A stretch of DNA of 64,000 bases from Pipra filicauda (GCF_003945595.2 NW_024104665.1:2447651-2511650), one strand, 5' to 3'. Shown: positions 11,633 through 25,737, counted from the stretch's first letter. Notes: generated by a model from the sequence alone, not told the origin. Numbers and translations are program-made.

Positions 11633-14600
11633 AGGTGAGTTGATGCTGCTTTATTTATGGGGAATCTTCACTTTCTTAGTTTTGAAAAGAGATTTTTAAA
11701 TGCACCACAAAAGACCACTGCAAGCAACGGAGAAAGAGGAATTTTCAGCTGAACGTGGTGACAGGTGTATAGGTATATTGCAAAATAACACAAATATCTG
11801 AGAAAATATTTGACGAAAAGCTTTCATTAAAGAAAATTAGCTATTGTCATACCTCAGAAAGAACAGAAACAGTCGTCTAAGAGTTTGACAGAATGTATAA
11901 TGTTCCTCTCCCTTGCCTTTGAAGGTCACCTTTATTCTTATGAGATTCTCTCTCTGCAGAAGGCATTAACAAACAAAAACACCTCACATGCATCTGCTGA
12001 TCTTCTAAGTTTCCCATGAGGTTCCTTGGTTTCTCCTCTCATTTATCTCGTTTATACTTCTCTGCATGTCCGGAAACCAGTTAATTTATATCAGCAGAAT
12101 GGGGACATGTCTATAACCTGACCTAACTAACCAAAGACGACTCTGCCTGTACGTTTGCTTTTATGTACTGCTGCTTCAACCAGGCAGCACCAAGGATGGA
12201 TTTAAAAACAACAACAACAAAAAAAATTATATCCTGGGTAAAGTGCAAAGTACATCTGAGTCACAAAATGAAATTGGATTTTCTGGGGCCCCGTTCCCTG
12301 CACCTCCAGCCTGTGGTCCTCAGGTGCTGTGCTCAGTCTCGACAGATAAGCATAAACTGCAGTACAAAGCACAGTTGCAGCTAATTTGGATTTAGCCATT
12401 TCACACTTGCAAGTCAGGGATTCAAAGCCAAATACCAGGGCCCCCTCCTACTTTCCAACACAGAAACAATTTAAAACAGATCTAACACCTATGTAGTACT
12501 GATTTGGTTATCTTCAAAATCCCCATTGTTCTGTTTAAAGAGCGTATCCTCCTAGAATAGCCTCCTTTTGATAAACAACTCCTTCTGCACGTCAGCCAAA
12601 CAACAGTTTTGGTCTTTATCACAAGTGGACCAGTAGCAGAAACAGTGTGTGGCTAAGTGGGGGAGGAGGGAGTTTTAGCTGAAAATAGAGTTCATTGTCA
12701 GCTGGACTTTCGACTCAGGTTTTTAAATAGGTTTTGGAATGTGGATATGAAGCAGTTAAAAGAACCCTACCTCCAGCCCTTAAAGGAAGAAACTTAAAAA
12801 AATTTAAAAGCATAGAACCTCAGGTTAATAACAGGGTTATTTGTGTGTTGTACAAGAAAGATTTTGTATAAGAAGGTCAAAATATACAGGAAAAAAATAT
12901 TAATTTCTCAAGAAACAAACAGCTAACAAAAATATTCTTAAATAGAAATACACATCAAAGAACCCATTTCCCATTTAAAGGAAAAGTTTCAAGAAAGAGA
13001 TTATGAAATTTAAATACGTTTTTAAACCCTATAAAAAGAGGTACATAATTTTAAGAGGTTGTGTAGGCCAGACAATTCTCTGCCTTTTACATGGTTTGTA
13101 GAAAACAGAGTTGCTACAAAGTATTCATATTTTTTTTTACATTCCAGGTATGCACATGGTGGAATGTGACCATTTCTGAAGTGTTTATTTTACAAAAAAT
13201 ATTAACTCTTTTCAGTAAAATATTATTGGCATGATTCTATAATGACACTATGGGGTTAGACTGTATATTTTACTTCAAATATCCCCTCAGCATGGCTGAA
13301 AATAGTTTTACTTCTTCAGTTCTTAGCATTAGTTGGTATATGCGTGTAATACACACACTCAAAAATCTGCCACCAAAAAAAATCTTATGTGTTCCACTAA
13401 GACCAAGCCTACTCTAAGAAAGCTGATTTTCTAGAGGCTGACATAACTGACTTAAGTAATCATCAGCACGTGTGGGAAGTGAAAGAATGAAAAAAATGTA
13501 CACCCAAACACAAAAAGTGATAACCAAAGCAAAATACAGGCTAAATAGCATTTATAGTCTAGCTTCTGGAAACCGTGCATCTCCGGCGATGTCCATGTGC
13601 TTTGCTAGCAACTACACAAAACGTTCTTGTAGTTAGAGGCAGTATTTCTTCTATAGTCTTAAAAAATGTTCTTAGGTCCACAGGCTGCCAGAGAAACCAC
13701 ATCACTTTGTTCTAAAATGTCTGCTGAAAAGCCATAAGTGGCCTAAACAACAAAAACTTCAACATCTTCAGCGGTGCTATCTCCTGTCAGGGCTAACTGA
13801 CAGCACACCCAGGCCACGGGGTGACCCCCCTCACACAAACAGCCCAGACCTCGGATAAGACGGTCGAATTTGGAAAACACTGGCAGTCTGTGCTGCCTGG
13901 TTTCTAGGTTTCCCACAGATAGAGCATCTGGGCAACGTTAACTGTGGCATTCTGTAAACACTGGCTGGACGATGATAGAGTATAACACAGGCAACAAAGT
14001 GACCCTATAAGACTGCTTCCCTCTGTTCTGGTGGTAATCGAATGGCATAGCCAAATGTTGTGCTTGTGGAAATGAGCTCTGGAAGTAGTTAAAGAAGTGT
14101 TTACAGCACAGGCTGCAAAAGATAAGGAGACAAGATGCTTTTCAAAAGGCAGGAAAATCTATCTGAGTGCAAGTTTTTTTCTCCTGTTCAACACCAAGAG
14201 CCACAGATACCCCGTAACTTCAGCCAGGAATTCAGGCTGGCTTTTTTTGGCAAATTTCCAGTGTTAGGGACTAGCAACACTGGGCAAAGTCTTGGACCAC
14301 TAACATCACATGGTAAAGCTCACTGCTGACCAAAGAGGTGACAGGATTTCTCAAAGAATCTTACATATGAGGCAATAAACTTTCCAGGTCTTGCCATTAC
14401 TATTTAAATAGGCCAACCAGCCTGTACATATACGCAAATTATCAAACGAAACGGGAAAAACTTGGAATATAACTGTGCGATTGACAGGAAGGAATTAATG
14501 TTGATTTTCTTGTTACTAGCAAGATCTTCTGCATCGTGGTGGCAAATGTAAAACTTTACATCAATTGTATTTTCTAAAGAAGTAGAACTTTATTCCATTC

Positions 14601-15060
14601 ATTCAAGGCATCATACTCAGAAATGAGTGGCAGCAAGGATTTACAATTTTCGAGCTGATCTTCCTCCCATTTGGGATCATCTAACTTCCTTGTAACAACT
14701 GCAGTAATTGCTGCTGCAAAATAACAGTTGTTATAAATCCATTTTGGCTAGCCTTGCTACTCAGAGGCTGAATGGCTGAATGGTGGAGGATGACCTCTTC
14801 ATGTAACCAGTCTCCAAAAGTTCTACCTGGGCTGCTGACAAGCGCTCAAACACAATATGAGAGCCAACTCTGTGCATCTCATTGAAAAATTATAAAAGAC
14901 ATGCATTAAAGGAAAGTAACTCTTATAACAATTGTTTATACTTCTAAAAACATAGAAATCTGCTATTATAATGACAGTTGGAATTTTATGTTTATTTTAC
15001 ATTCAACTGCAAGAAGAAAGATACAAACTATCTACTTTTGCAGAGACTTTTTGTTTTCAT
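11633..15060. other. Non-coding DNA, local CpG patch
   Basis: No gene is recognised. The part at about 13560-13870 is richer in CpG and GC than its surroundings (for example the ACGGGGTGACCCCCCTC string and GGTCGAATTTGG). The part at about 14450-14640 has balanced composition, as conserved non-coding elements often do, but conservation cannot be judged from one sequence. Open frames are short. Confidence 0.55.
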
Positions 15061-15113
15061 GAGTCTGGGTTTTGGGATGGGTTTTTTTGCTTGGTGTTTG
15101 GGGTTTTTTTTAA
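15061..15113. repeat. G/T-rich low-complexity tract
   Basis: Irregular runs of T and G (GGGTTTTGGGATGGG, then GTTTGGGG and eight T). The complementary strand reads as A/C-rich sequence like that at 20183-20225 and 22906-22972, a style of low complexity common in avian DNA. Confidence 0.6.
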
Positions 15114-18100
15114 ACTGAAATAACCTATACTCTAATAAGGCATATGGTTGTTTTCCATACAAAGAAAGATAAATGCTTTCCCTCTATTAAAGTCAGCTGC
15201 AACTGAAAGAAGCTAAGAGACAAAGAAAAAAAGAAGAAAAAAGATTTCTTTTTAAGGAAAAGTGATGGACTTACCTAGTAAAGGAAAGTTTTAAATTTAA
15301 GGACTTTGAGCAACATTGCTGGAAAAAAACCTCAGTCTGTGCATTCAGGTCATCATGCTGCAGACAGAAAAACGTGCATGTAGCAATTACGTGCAGATAT
15401 GTCATTGAGGAAAACTGCGTCATGGAGTTAAGCAGAGAGATGAAAATTAGCAGCAAACAAAAGGTGGGGCATAACAGAATCTAATTTTGGACCAAGGGTT
15501 CTGACAACAAGTTCTAAATATTCAAAATACAAGCTCAGGATCATCAAGACTGCTGTGAAGGGAACCTAGTTTCATTTCAATGACACATAACTACTCCTTT
15601 AAGGAAATCAAATCACACCACAGAACTGTGGAGGCCCATCAGGTAGCACAGGGTGTTACAGCAAAAAGAGTCCCCTGTTCTCAACACTTCTTGGTCCAAC
15701 TTCTACAAAATAAACATTTTTCTCCCACTTCCCTTACTTTTCCTTTTAACAAATTTACAAATGCTTATGAAAAGAAAACAGAGACAAGATTGCATCTGGT
15801 TTGTCTATGGCGCCATTTGTTGCTATAGGGAGACTACTTGGAAAAGGTGATGAGTGGTAAGTTGGTGAAAGACATTAATAGAGAAACAATAGACAAATAG
15901 CTCTGAATGTTGTGGTTAACCCTTTAGTGTTCACATTTTGGTTTCTCCCTCTTCTTCCGGAGGCCCAAGCAGAGGATAATGATTACATCTCCTGCACAAC
16001 CTGCTTTCCCCTCCAAAACATTAGCATATTTCTCCTTTTCACTTCCATGAGCACAGTGCATGTAAAATTATTTTTGGAAGCACGGGAAGTAGCTCACTGA
16101 AATATTAGTTTTTTCCTTATCCAGGTCCTTTAGCAGAACTGAACAACATTTCATACTTTAAAAAAAAAAGGATGATTTTTACTTTCAGCACAAGTCAAAC
16201 ACCATCAAATGTTGTATTTTTTCCTAAATGCATATATTTAAAGGAAAAACTCCACCTCTGATACTCACCGAGAAGCGAGCTGAAGAATGCAAACCGCTAA
16301 ATACTTATTGTAAAGATAAAGCTTTATTGAATGCAAAGAGTATCCCTTCAAAAGCCTTTAACAAAGGGAAAGAGGCCACATAAAAATGATTTACAGTTTC
16401 CCAATGAGCACATCAATTTACTTAATTAAATATTGCTTTCAAAGTTGCAGTCACAATAGCTCTTGTCCCCTGCCAGTTGCAGTAAGAAAGATACATTGAA
16501 CAAGGATGTCAGCTGAATACTAGCATTGATGTTAATGCCAACTGTCAATAGCCTTGCCAAGTTGCTGACGTTTAGAGTGAGGACTCCCTCATTTTCAGCT
16601 CTTTTTAAGGCTTTGTCAAAGTACTGAAATTCTAGAAGCCAAAGTTTGTGCATTTTGCAGAGACATACAAGACCTTACATTTTCAAACATGAGAAGATCC
16701 ATCCCTGAGGTTTTTTTAATGGAAAGTGTTTGTGTCAGAAGTTATTTTTATTTTCATTGCTGACTATCACATTTTGGTCCCACATTTTGTTTCCTTACAT
16801 TTAAGTTCACTTTGTGAGTGTACTCATATTTTAATTCATATTTAAAGAAAAAAAAGGATAAAAATCTTCCCTCCCCAAAAATGCCAGTCATTCTCTGAAA
16901 TTAATTTCCAGCATTCAGATCACTATAACTCGACATCTACTTTTTTTTCTTAGTTTCTCATTTTGGCATAGGATGTGGAAACTCAGATGCATTCCATTAA
17001 GTATTTCTGTAGTTTTGCCTACATCCACAATTAACTCCATTCTACTATTTTTTAGGAGAAGAAATAGTTGTTATAGTTTTGAGAAATATTGTTATTCTGA
17101 AACTCCCTGGGCATCAGAATTAAAAGAGCAGTGCAAACAGTGAAGACAAACCTTTATTTTCTACCTGATCCACTCTCTCCTTTTTTGCTTTCAATGATAG
17201 AGTCATAAAAAGCAGCAATAAGATTTGACCAGTGACACTGAAAGCAATCTATGATTTACACACCTATGGAACCTGTCTGGTTACCAACAGACTTAATGTC
17301 ACCTTCCACTCCTCTGAAAGAGAAATTGCATTGATGGCATTGCACTGATGGTAAGTGGTGGCTCAGCCCAGACTCTTGGTGAAGACAGTCTTGGAACTTG
17401 AAGACTTTTAAGGTGAGATGCATAAATAATCGGTCACTTACACTACCTAATGGCTTTCTTTGTTGTCAACTTCATTCCAGAGGCAACTGCATTTTAACTT
17501 AGACATGCAGCTAAGATTCATATCTCCTCAATCTTAAATTAATGGAATTTTGGTGTTTTCCTCTTTACATTCTCAAAATCCAATTTTGCACCGTCATTCT
17601 GTCCAAAGTCAAATCTATAGGACATGGACTTGAAGTAGAAAGATTTGCCCTTCTGAAATTGCATTCAAGGACTCTTACTTGCTTTTTTTCTTATTTTTTA
17701 AGAAACCTTCAGTTAATCCTACTTAAAAGCCTAATACCAGACAAGTGAGCTTATTATTTGCTTGGGCATAAACAAAGTTATTTTATATTGTAAGGTCTAA
17801 TCCATATTTGGAAAATTATATTTTAGGACACATCACTTGTAATTTTTTAAAGAAAATCTTTATTCAATGAGTAGTGACCTTCTAAAAAGCACAACATATC
17901 AAGACTGGTTTACAGTCAATTATATTTTAGTTTAACACAAACACAAACTATGTCCAATAATAACCCAACATTATTAAAAGGAAGTTTAAAAAATCCCCAA
18001 ATCTAGTCCTCGATTCTTAGAACACACACACATTTAAACATATTTAAAACAATATTTCCAGTCATCTGAAGTAGCAGCTTATCCTCATAGTCTTATTATC

Positions 18101-20182
18101 TGCCTTGGAGTTAGTTTTTTAAGCAAAGTCAAAGACTTAGATTCCAAATGTTTAATCTAATGATTAATCTCAGGATTGGAACAAATGCCACTGTGGGTAT
18201 AGAGCCATAGGAAGGGAGAGAAAAAAAAATAAAATCTGTCACTCTTCAGATCCATTGTCATCAGAAGGAGCAGAGGGCGCTGAGCACCTTGCAAGTGTTC
18301 TGTATTTTAATTAAATTACAAATGTAATTTTACTCAGAAAACAAAAAACAATAACTGAATGTCTTCATGATTCCCTAGTGCATAACTTGCATGTTGCATG
18401 TTCCTTCCATTGCTTTGTCCAGGCCTTCAAAGCCTTAGAGAGACTGTTGCACCATTTCTTGAGGCATTTGTCCCAGTGTTTCAATGGCAAACCAAATAAG
18501 AGGCAAAGAATAAAAGGGACTATAACAGCAGAGGGTGATTCTCTCTGTTGTGTAACATCACAGCTTGAAATTACAATGAAATCAGTCATACAGAAAAAAA
18601 CCAAACTTATAAATCACTTTACATGTCAAAATGCTTCATATTTTTAAAGTATTCCTCATATCCCAGTGAACTCATAGGCCAGTTTTAAGTGGCGATGAAA
18701 TTTTGCTTACAGAACCAAAGCAGCTGGATGAACGAATGTGGAAAGAAAGGATCAAGTGTTAGGTCTTTGAACTTACAGATATGAGCTTGGTGCCTTCAAC
18801 AGTATCGGCATCACCTGGTAGGTATATTGGGATCTCTTTGCTGCAGTTTTGCCACTCTCCAGCAATGATGACTAATATCTGACTGATATGTTATTTTACA
18901 AGGAGATATAGAAATAATTCTCATCCTGAGAGAATGCTAACATACCCCATGCTCAAATTTTTCTTTTGCATCTAGAGTTCCTTCTATCATTTTCTGCCAG
19001 CAACTAAGAGAGCATTTTTATGTTTTTCTACAAGCAAAAGTCTTTCCATAAGTCATCAAAACTGCTTTTTTTCCCCCTGAGATCTACATACAGCTCAACA
19101 GATCCTCACATCTGGCACTGCAACATTTAATCAGTCCTGGAAAACTGCCCTCTACTGCACGCTGGAATGGGGAAAGGCTATCAGTGTTTATTCAGTGTCG
19201 TGCAATTGGTCACTATTACTTATTTAAAGAGTCTTTCATGTGCCCTAAACAGTGTTCACATGCAATGCAACTGCGCTGTGCAACATGCTGGAAGGCAGCA
19301 GCTAACTGCACAGTTGTGGAGAAAGAATGTAGTGACTCAGGACAAAACCCCAGCTCACCCAGAAAACGCTGTGAATGTTTACACAGAGCAGGCAGACCGT
19401 TTCTACTTGGTTGTTTCCAAGGACACGTCAGATGGCCTCATGCCACGGCAGAAGCCAGAATTTTCTTTCTCTTCTTCCAAAGGGTAAAAGGGCTGAATCA
19501 ACCATTGGTACAGGTCCTGCAATCCCAAGGATTCTGTAGTTTTTCAAACTTAAAACTGAGAGGCTTTCAAGGAGCAGCAGTGTCTTCACATACACTTCAA
19601 AACCAACAAAAAACCCGAGTTCTTTCTATACAAGCTGCTCTTGAGAGCTCTACATTGTGCTACCCTTTTCATTCATCCTTCTTGTTTTTATCAAGCAAGG
19701 ATGACTAATGTGCTATTGTGATGCACTTTTCTCAGAAATGTGGCCACTGAGGCTGCTTCCACAGTAGTTCCATGGGTGTTTAACATTAAAAAGGAGAGCT
19801 CAGGCAGGCAATGGGTAAGTCATTACACCCCTTTTTAAAACAACAGGCCCTATGCATAAACCATGGTCTCATGCAAATCTGACCTACATAATGTTGAACT
19901 CTTCCAATGTCAGGAAGATTTCACAAGTCATTCCGTATGTCCCATAGCTACAAAACTCGCAGTACTTGAGCACCACAGGAAGCACAGTGTTGGCCTCCAA
20001 CAGCTTACAGTGGCTCGTGGCATTCCTCAACCCTCTCCCTGCCCTGCCAGGTCCTTACAGTTTGGCCAGGAAGTTTAGATTGGAGAAACATCTTCAAAAA
20101 CATTCATCCTATGCCAAGAAATTCTCTTCCAGCTCAGCACAACTTAACCACCTGGGAAGGACTATAATAAGTCTTTATGACA
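15114..20182. other. AT-rich non-coding DNA
   Basis: No gene is recognised. Open frames reach about 174 codons (19184-19708, plus strand), but that frame is low in periodic signal and rich in C, S and H with no domain-like order, and a shifted frame overlaps it. It is taken as chance. No repeat family was recognised in this stretch. Confidence 0.55.
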
Positions 20183-20225
20183 CCAAAAAACCCAAATCAA
20201 ACAAACAAAAAATCAACCAAAAAAT
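20183..20225. repeat. A/C-rich low-complexity tract
   Basis: A-rich sequence broken by single to triple C (CCAAAAAACCCAAATC, then CAAACAAACAAAAAATC). It has no fixed period. Confidence 0.65.
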
Positions 20226-20281
20226 TCTAGACCTCAGCTATATATGACCTCAGTTTGAAACCACTGACTTCAGCTGGGTCA

Positions 20282-20316
20282 GGGTTTTACTCCTTATCTG
20301 GGTTTTACTCCTTATC
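20282..20316. repeat. 18-bp tandem duplication
   Basis: GGGTTTTACTCCTTATC occurs at 20282-20298 and again at 20300-20316, a period of 18 bases with no mismatch. A recent local duplication. Confidence 0.9.
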
Positions 20317-22905
20317 CCTACAGAACTGCTGAATATTCATTTTAGTCCCTAAGATAAAAAGAACAAATGATGCCCCAGAGCACAAGCAATAAGGAAGATA
20401 GCATTGTTTTGCTATGAGAATACTTCAAATAATTTCTTGAAAAGCAGACTCTGGAGCACAATTATACCACCATTTCTGGCCATCATATATGAGGCCATGT
20501 ATGAGGTTTAAGATAGACTCTGCTTCAACAACTTTTACTAAATTTAAATGTTTCAGTTTCAACAGGCCTTGATTTCCCTAGACTGAAACCTGCCAACATT
20601 TAGCTTTGATAGAAAATTGTAACAGGTTTCAACTTTTTAAAACATTTTTTAGCCCAGAATAAGGACTTAGAATCTGGAACGCAACTATTAAAACGTACAT
20701 AGGCATCTATCCCAAAATCCATTTAGTCTTTTCAACTGGCCATGTAGGTCAGTAAAATTTTTGTAGCACAAGCCGCTAGATCCCATTTCACGTTTCAAGG
20801 CCTACAATTTTCACTCTTCCTGGCAAAAGAACCATTATCTTTCCATTTCTGTTGGAGAAGACTTGCAGTTTCAAACTCAGCTCTAAAAATAGGCAAGTCT
20901 ATGCAGAAAGGACTCCTTACTTTTGACTGTGACAGACACATGGGCCTACAGTTATCTGCACAAAAAGGTTATTAAAAGAGCATTTTGAATAGCAGTCTAG
21001 ATATTCTTAAATACATTGTTCAGCCACAGTAAATACAATCACTTTATTCATTTCTTGGTGGAAAGACAACACTTATTCATGCCTCATTAACTTAGAAAAC
21101 CTTCCAGCATGCTTATCATCATTCACTGTCTTTGTGATTTAAAAAATTTTCTTGCCCTAACCAAGAGGATTAAATGCTTTTCTGAATCATGTTATTAAAT
21201 GATACATGCCTCCACCTTGTAAGGATGCCTTATAAATATCCTCACTTATACAAAGCAGGAAAAAAATGAATAAAAATGTTAAATTAGATTAAGTTGACTA
21301 ATCTCTTGGGCCCAAATCAGCCACATTCAATATACTTGAAAATATACCATTATGTCACAAGATAAATAGTTTAAAAACCACAGTCTTCAAAACAGCTGGC
21401 AACTTGATGTGTTGCTCAGAAAATTGCAATATCTTTTAAACAACAGAAACAAAAGCTTGAACATAATTCTGAACACAGAATTAGATTTTTTTCCTCCATA
21501 CTAGGAATTTTCATATATTTCACTTGCCCTAAACCAACATTTTTTTTTACCTCAGTGAGAATTCCTTGAAAGAAGACTGTGAATAATAAAATCCCTAGGA
21601 CATGTCAATAGAGAAAATTTTAGCAGCAGAAAGAGTTTCATTACAATTCTCCAGGCTTTAAAAGTATAAATTTATAGCAAGATCCTCCTTTGTAGTATGC
21701 AATGGTGCAAATAAATAAATCCAGAAATACGGCCTTTGGGTTGGGTGCTTTTTGTAGGTATATTCCCACCTAACAATCTCAGTCTGAAGTAGGAAAGTGC
21801 TAAGACACATAGAAGCTAGTTGCTTATCTGGTTCTAAGTTCGACTGTATTTCTCTGGCTTCTCTTGTGGCAACACAGAGAAAGTTAAAGACAAATTATTT
21901 CATAATGATCTCAGCTAAAGAGAGTATAAAAGTTTGAAAAAGCTCTTACCATGCTCGCTGAATAAATATACAACTGCTCCCTTCATGGGCTAATACTTGT
22001 CTGAAAGCCAATGTCATTGCTGAGAAAAAAAACCAGAATCTAAATCTGCTTGCTTTATTTCCCCATATAATTTCATTAAAGAGAATGAAATCATCCCTCT
22101 CATTAAGATTGTTTGACATAGTTCCCAGTGCAAACAATCCTATGTAGGGCAAGTAAAAAGGTGGGCACTGCATTCAGCTCTGTGAAGAAGATGCTGATTG
22201 TCCTGCTTTTTCTTCTCCATGACTGACTTGGTACACTGCAATTTTCTAATGTTCTTGCTAACAATAGCAGACAGGAAGAGTGCAGTTCAACCTAGTTTAT
22301 GTTTAGGAAGAGGAGCACTGACTTCCCACAATTACTCCTTGTAAGCCAAAGGAGCAGCAGGGGAAACAAAGAAGGCTTCCATGTGCGTAAGAATATTGTT
22401 TCTGTCCTTTGAAGAGCTTGTCACTAAAAAATCCCACAACATAAAGGAGATTTTAAGAGAAAAGAAAAACACTGATCTGTATCTAATGAATAAAAGCAAA
22501 ATTATGGAATAGTTGTGTCACATTTATCACTATGAAATAATTTGTCTCAAAGAGTTCCTAGTGGTTTGCAGAGAGATATTTAGGTAGTGAATCAGAAAAT
22601 TGGAAATGTTTGCAGAAGATAAATTCTCTAGGCATTTTCTGAACTGGTCTTGGCACTTGTAGACCCCCTCACTTAACACTTTGGCTCAGTAACCCACCAA
22701 AAACTACCCAGGATCCATCTTGTGCCACATCAGTGAACTGAATGAGTGTAGCATGCTGTCCTACATCCACCAGAGCTAGCAGCAGGGAAAGGGAGGATGG
22801 GTCCCTTTTTTCCAAGGTAAGCCAGTAGATCTGCTCAGCTACAATCCTGAGCCACAGCACCCAGCAGTTCCTGCCTTCTGTGCCACAATACACACTGCTG
22901 GCAGA
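20317..22905. other. AT-rich non-coding DNA, nothing distinctive
   Basis: No gene, RNA gene or recognisable repeat. Short AT-rich runs only. Confidence 0.6.
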
Positions 22906-22972
22906 ACAAAAAAACCCCAAGCAACCAACAAAATAACCCAAAACCAAACCAAAAAAAAAAAAAAAAAAAAAA
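22906..22972. repeat. A/C-rich tract ending in 22 A
   Basis: A-rich sequence with short C runs (AAAAAAACCCCAAGCAACC and following) passes into 22 uninterrupted A at 22951-22972. A poly(A) tail of a retroposed copy was considered, but the sequence before it carries no recognisable gene or element and no target-site duplication was found. It is called simple low-complexity DNA. Confidence 0.75.
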
Positions 22973-24620
22973 GAAGAAATAGTTTATATTTCCCCACTAG
23001 ATATTCTGTATATTTCTGTTGTGCTTATTGGTGCTATCATGTCAAAGCATGTACCTGAGGTGTCGAAAACCAGGAGAAAGGGATTCAACAGAGGACAGAT
23101 GCTCTTTCATTGACATACCATCTGGAATTCGGGACCTTGGGGCTAATTTCTGTATTTCTTCCATACTTCCTACAGGGCTGCACATCACATGTGATCTAAT
23201 AGCTTTTCCTTTTTTCTGCATAATTTGCTTATCTAGCAACACTATGAACTGTATATTAACTATATGTTAATATAAACTTTTCGGGGCAGAGTTTTCCTGT
23301 TCTTAGATTTCTAGGGCAAGTGAGCTTATCTTTGGTGCATAAAAGTAGTAATAACAGGGTTGAGAGAAAACATCAGAATGGGAAAAATAAGCAAGTATGT
23401 TTTAACTCCATTGCTTTAGGTAGAAACGTGTTTTTAAAATTTTACTCAGTATATTACACACGCAATTAAATCTTATTTTAGCTAACAAAAAAAGGCACAC
23501 AGTCTATTATACACAACCTTTCTTAAGTAATACCTATGCACGCAAACAAGAACACTGTCCTTCTAAAGCAACATATGTGTTCTTTTGCTCTATTTTCCAT
23601 CCAAAGAGATAATTCCGTTTATGAAACCAGACCACTAACGAAAACCAATATATTGACTTGTAACATGCAAGCCCAAACAAATTGCACAACACAGAGAGTG
23701 GAGTTAAGCAGTGATGACGCACAGACTGTACAACACATAAATGGGACAGGTCATAATACACAAATACACATGTACACAGGGACTCAGAATTAACTGTCAA
23801 ACATTCATATATTTGTTCTCACTTTACATTTTTGGACTTTGGACTTAAGCACTTTGATGTTTATTACTTTATTGTTTTTATCAGTTATAAAATTAACTAA
23901 TCAGTCTGTAACAGTTAAGGATCTGTTATTTTAAACAATCTTCATGAGAACTGCAAACAGAAAATCCAAACTCCATGGCTGAAATGTCATGGCATTGCAT
24001 ATAAACAAGCATAGACTCATTCGTGTGACAAACACTACATTCATACCAAAGTATGTCAGGAAGTCAAATTGTCCTTACTTACAGCACATGACAACTGGGG
24101 CCTATTGGTTTTCCTCCTGACTTTGTATTTCTCCAGCAGCGGGGTAGACAGAACATACTGGAAGGAAAAGAGATCCTGATAGAGATACAGGCGTGTGCAT
24201 GTTGATTAATGGTGAATGACCAACGTTATGATTGATACACTCCAGACTTTCTGGCCTTTTGATGTTGATTGTAAGAATGAAGGCATGTCTTTGTGTGTTT
24301 AAAATTGCAATAAAAGCACTAAATTTGAGTTATGTCTTTCAACACGTTTAAGAAAAGAAGGCTGAAAGGCTCAAAGTAACCAGCTTCTTTTCCAGAGATC
24401 CAAGGTTAAACAAATAAAGTAGCTTGAGTCGCAATAAGCTGTTATCTGCAGTAAAAAAGACAACCACCATATAACAATAAATACGACAGCATAAAAGCAA
24501 TCAGGCTGAGGAACTGAAAAAACTTATTGAACTGAAGGGAGGAGAGCAACTCCTGGTCAACATCAGCTCCAATCAATGATAGAAGCCTTCATCCATTGCT
24601 TTTCTTTCCTTGTCCTTTAG
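22973..24620. other. Non-coding DNA before the second exon-like stretch
   Basis: No gene is recognised. A 66-codon frame on the minus strand (23042-23242) has a plausible-looking composition (SMEEIQKLAPRSRIPDG), but its acceptor side lacks a pyrimidine tract, so it is not called. The last 25 bases form the pyrimidine tract of the candidate acceptor at 24620. Confidence 0.5.
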
Positions 24621-24709
24621 TCTATGAAAAGCACACATAACTGGTATGTTACTGACGTACAGAGTGCCCTGGATTCCAGTGATGATGATATAACTGCTTC
24701 TGAGCTGAG
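24621..24709 (+). CDS. Possible internal exon of an unknown gene
   Basis: Gene not recognised. A good acceptor (TTTCTTTCCTTGTCCTTTAG ending at 24620) is followed by an 89-bp stretch that would end at AG|GTACAG (donor GT at 24710-24711). The donor is weaker than consensus because positions +4 and +5 do not match. In the frame starting TCT ATG the peptide includes HNWYVTDVQSALDSSDDD followed by ITASELR. The acidic, serine-rich stretch resembles a disordered linker. The frame stays open past the donor to a TGA at 24834-24836. No neighbouring exon was identified, so it would belong to a gene with large introns on the plus strand. Chance is a real alternative. Confidence 0.25.
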
Positions 24710-25737
24710 GTACAGGAAACTTAAAGACTTGTGTTTAAATTATGGAAGATTCAGACATGATTATAGTATGACATTACCACCACCAATACTTTCTCCTGCA
24801 AGCATCTCAAAAACTTTTACAGACACCATTGGATGAAACAGTAAGGCAGGCAAATGTTATTGTTGCTCTTTATTTCAGGGAGGATGAAAGACCATCTCAG
24901 AAGTAAGGTTGGAAAAAAACCCCAACATTCAGATCTCCTGAATCCCAATGCCTCAGTGGTTCTTCACCAGCGTTGTAGAGATCCGGATCTTAGAGCAAAA
25001 GGAAAAGTTTTGAGACCTACCCATAATAAGCTGTGCTGAGGGAAGCAGCTAAAACAGAACAGGAAAGCTGTCCAGGAGATATCAGTGTAAATACAGCTAG
25101 CAAGGGCTTATCTGAGGGGGAGAGAGCTGCAGAGCTCTACAGATCCTTGAGTCTCCCAGCACATTCAGGACAGTTCAGCAGCTCAGCAGGTGTGAGCACA
25201 CCAGCTCATCTCAAAATGCTGATGTAGTGAGAGACAGGACGGTACTGTATCACTTCTGTGGGTAGTAACTGCATCAGATGAACACATCCCAGCCAGGAAA
25301 AGAAACAAACAACACAAAGCTCAACTCGTATTTCCACAAGTTTCCTTCTTTTAAGAGCTGGTAAAATTCACTATGTTGGGATGACTGCATTGGTTCCCCC
25401 TCACTCAGAGTTAATCATTAGGCTGTTACCAATAAGGCTCAAAATACTGAAAACAGAGAGAGGTAATTTTCTGTCAGAGGTCTGGGAAAAAGACATAACA
25501 CAAAGTCCATGCTCATCAGCACAAGGAAATGAAAAAGCTAGTCCATTCCCGTGTAGATGGCCTCCAAACATACAAAGCAGTTTCTAAACTGCTTGAGAAT
25601 GTATTTTAAGTTTCATTTTAATAGGTGCTAAGTGCATGCAAACAGAAATAATTAAGATGATCAATCTGCAAGAAGGAAAGCACATAAAAGGAACATGAGT
25701 ACTTAAAAGGGTTAAGTAATCATAGTAGTAATTATTA
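24710..25737. other. Non-coding DNA, nothing distinctive
   Basis: Moderate GC at about 25040-25240 with a small GGTGTG/CACACC inverted repeat near 25188-25201. No gene or repeat family is recognised. Confidence 0.55.

Noticed and set aside
12380..12490. Possible second copy of the amniote repeat tail (GGGGGCCCTGGTATTTGG on the minus strand)
   Set aside because: Only one short block fits and the upstream blocks do not align.
16426..16653. Minus-strand frame after an acceptor-like CTAGAATTTCAG
   Set aside because: Composition is plausible (FDKALKRAENEGVLTLNV), but the acceptor is moderate and no convincing donor follows. Not enough to call.
19184..19708. 174-codon open frame, plus strand
   Set aside because: Longest frame in the window, but no domain-like composition, no splice context and an overlapping frame of 106 codons. 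Taken as chance.
22700..22972. Retroposed pseudogene ending in a poly(A) tail
   Set aside because: No recognisable transcript body or target-site duplication. The A/C-rich approach to the A run looks like low-complexity DNA.
23042..23242. Minus-strand frame with SMEEIQKLAPRSRIPDG
   Set aside because: Protein-like at first sight and ends near a CAG|GTACAT donor, but the upstream side is purine-rich rather than a pyrimidine tract.
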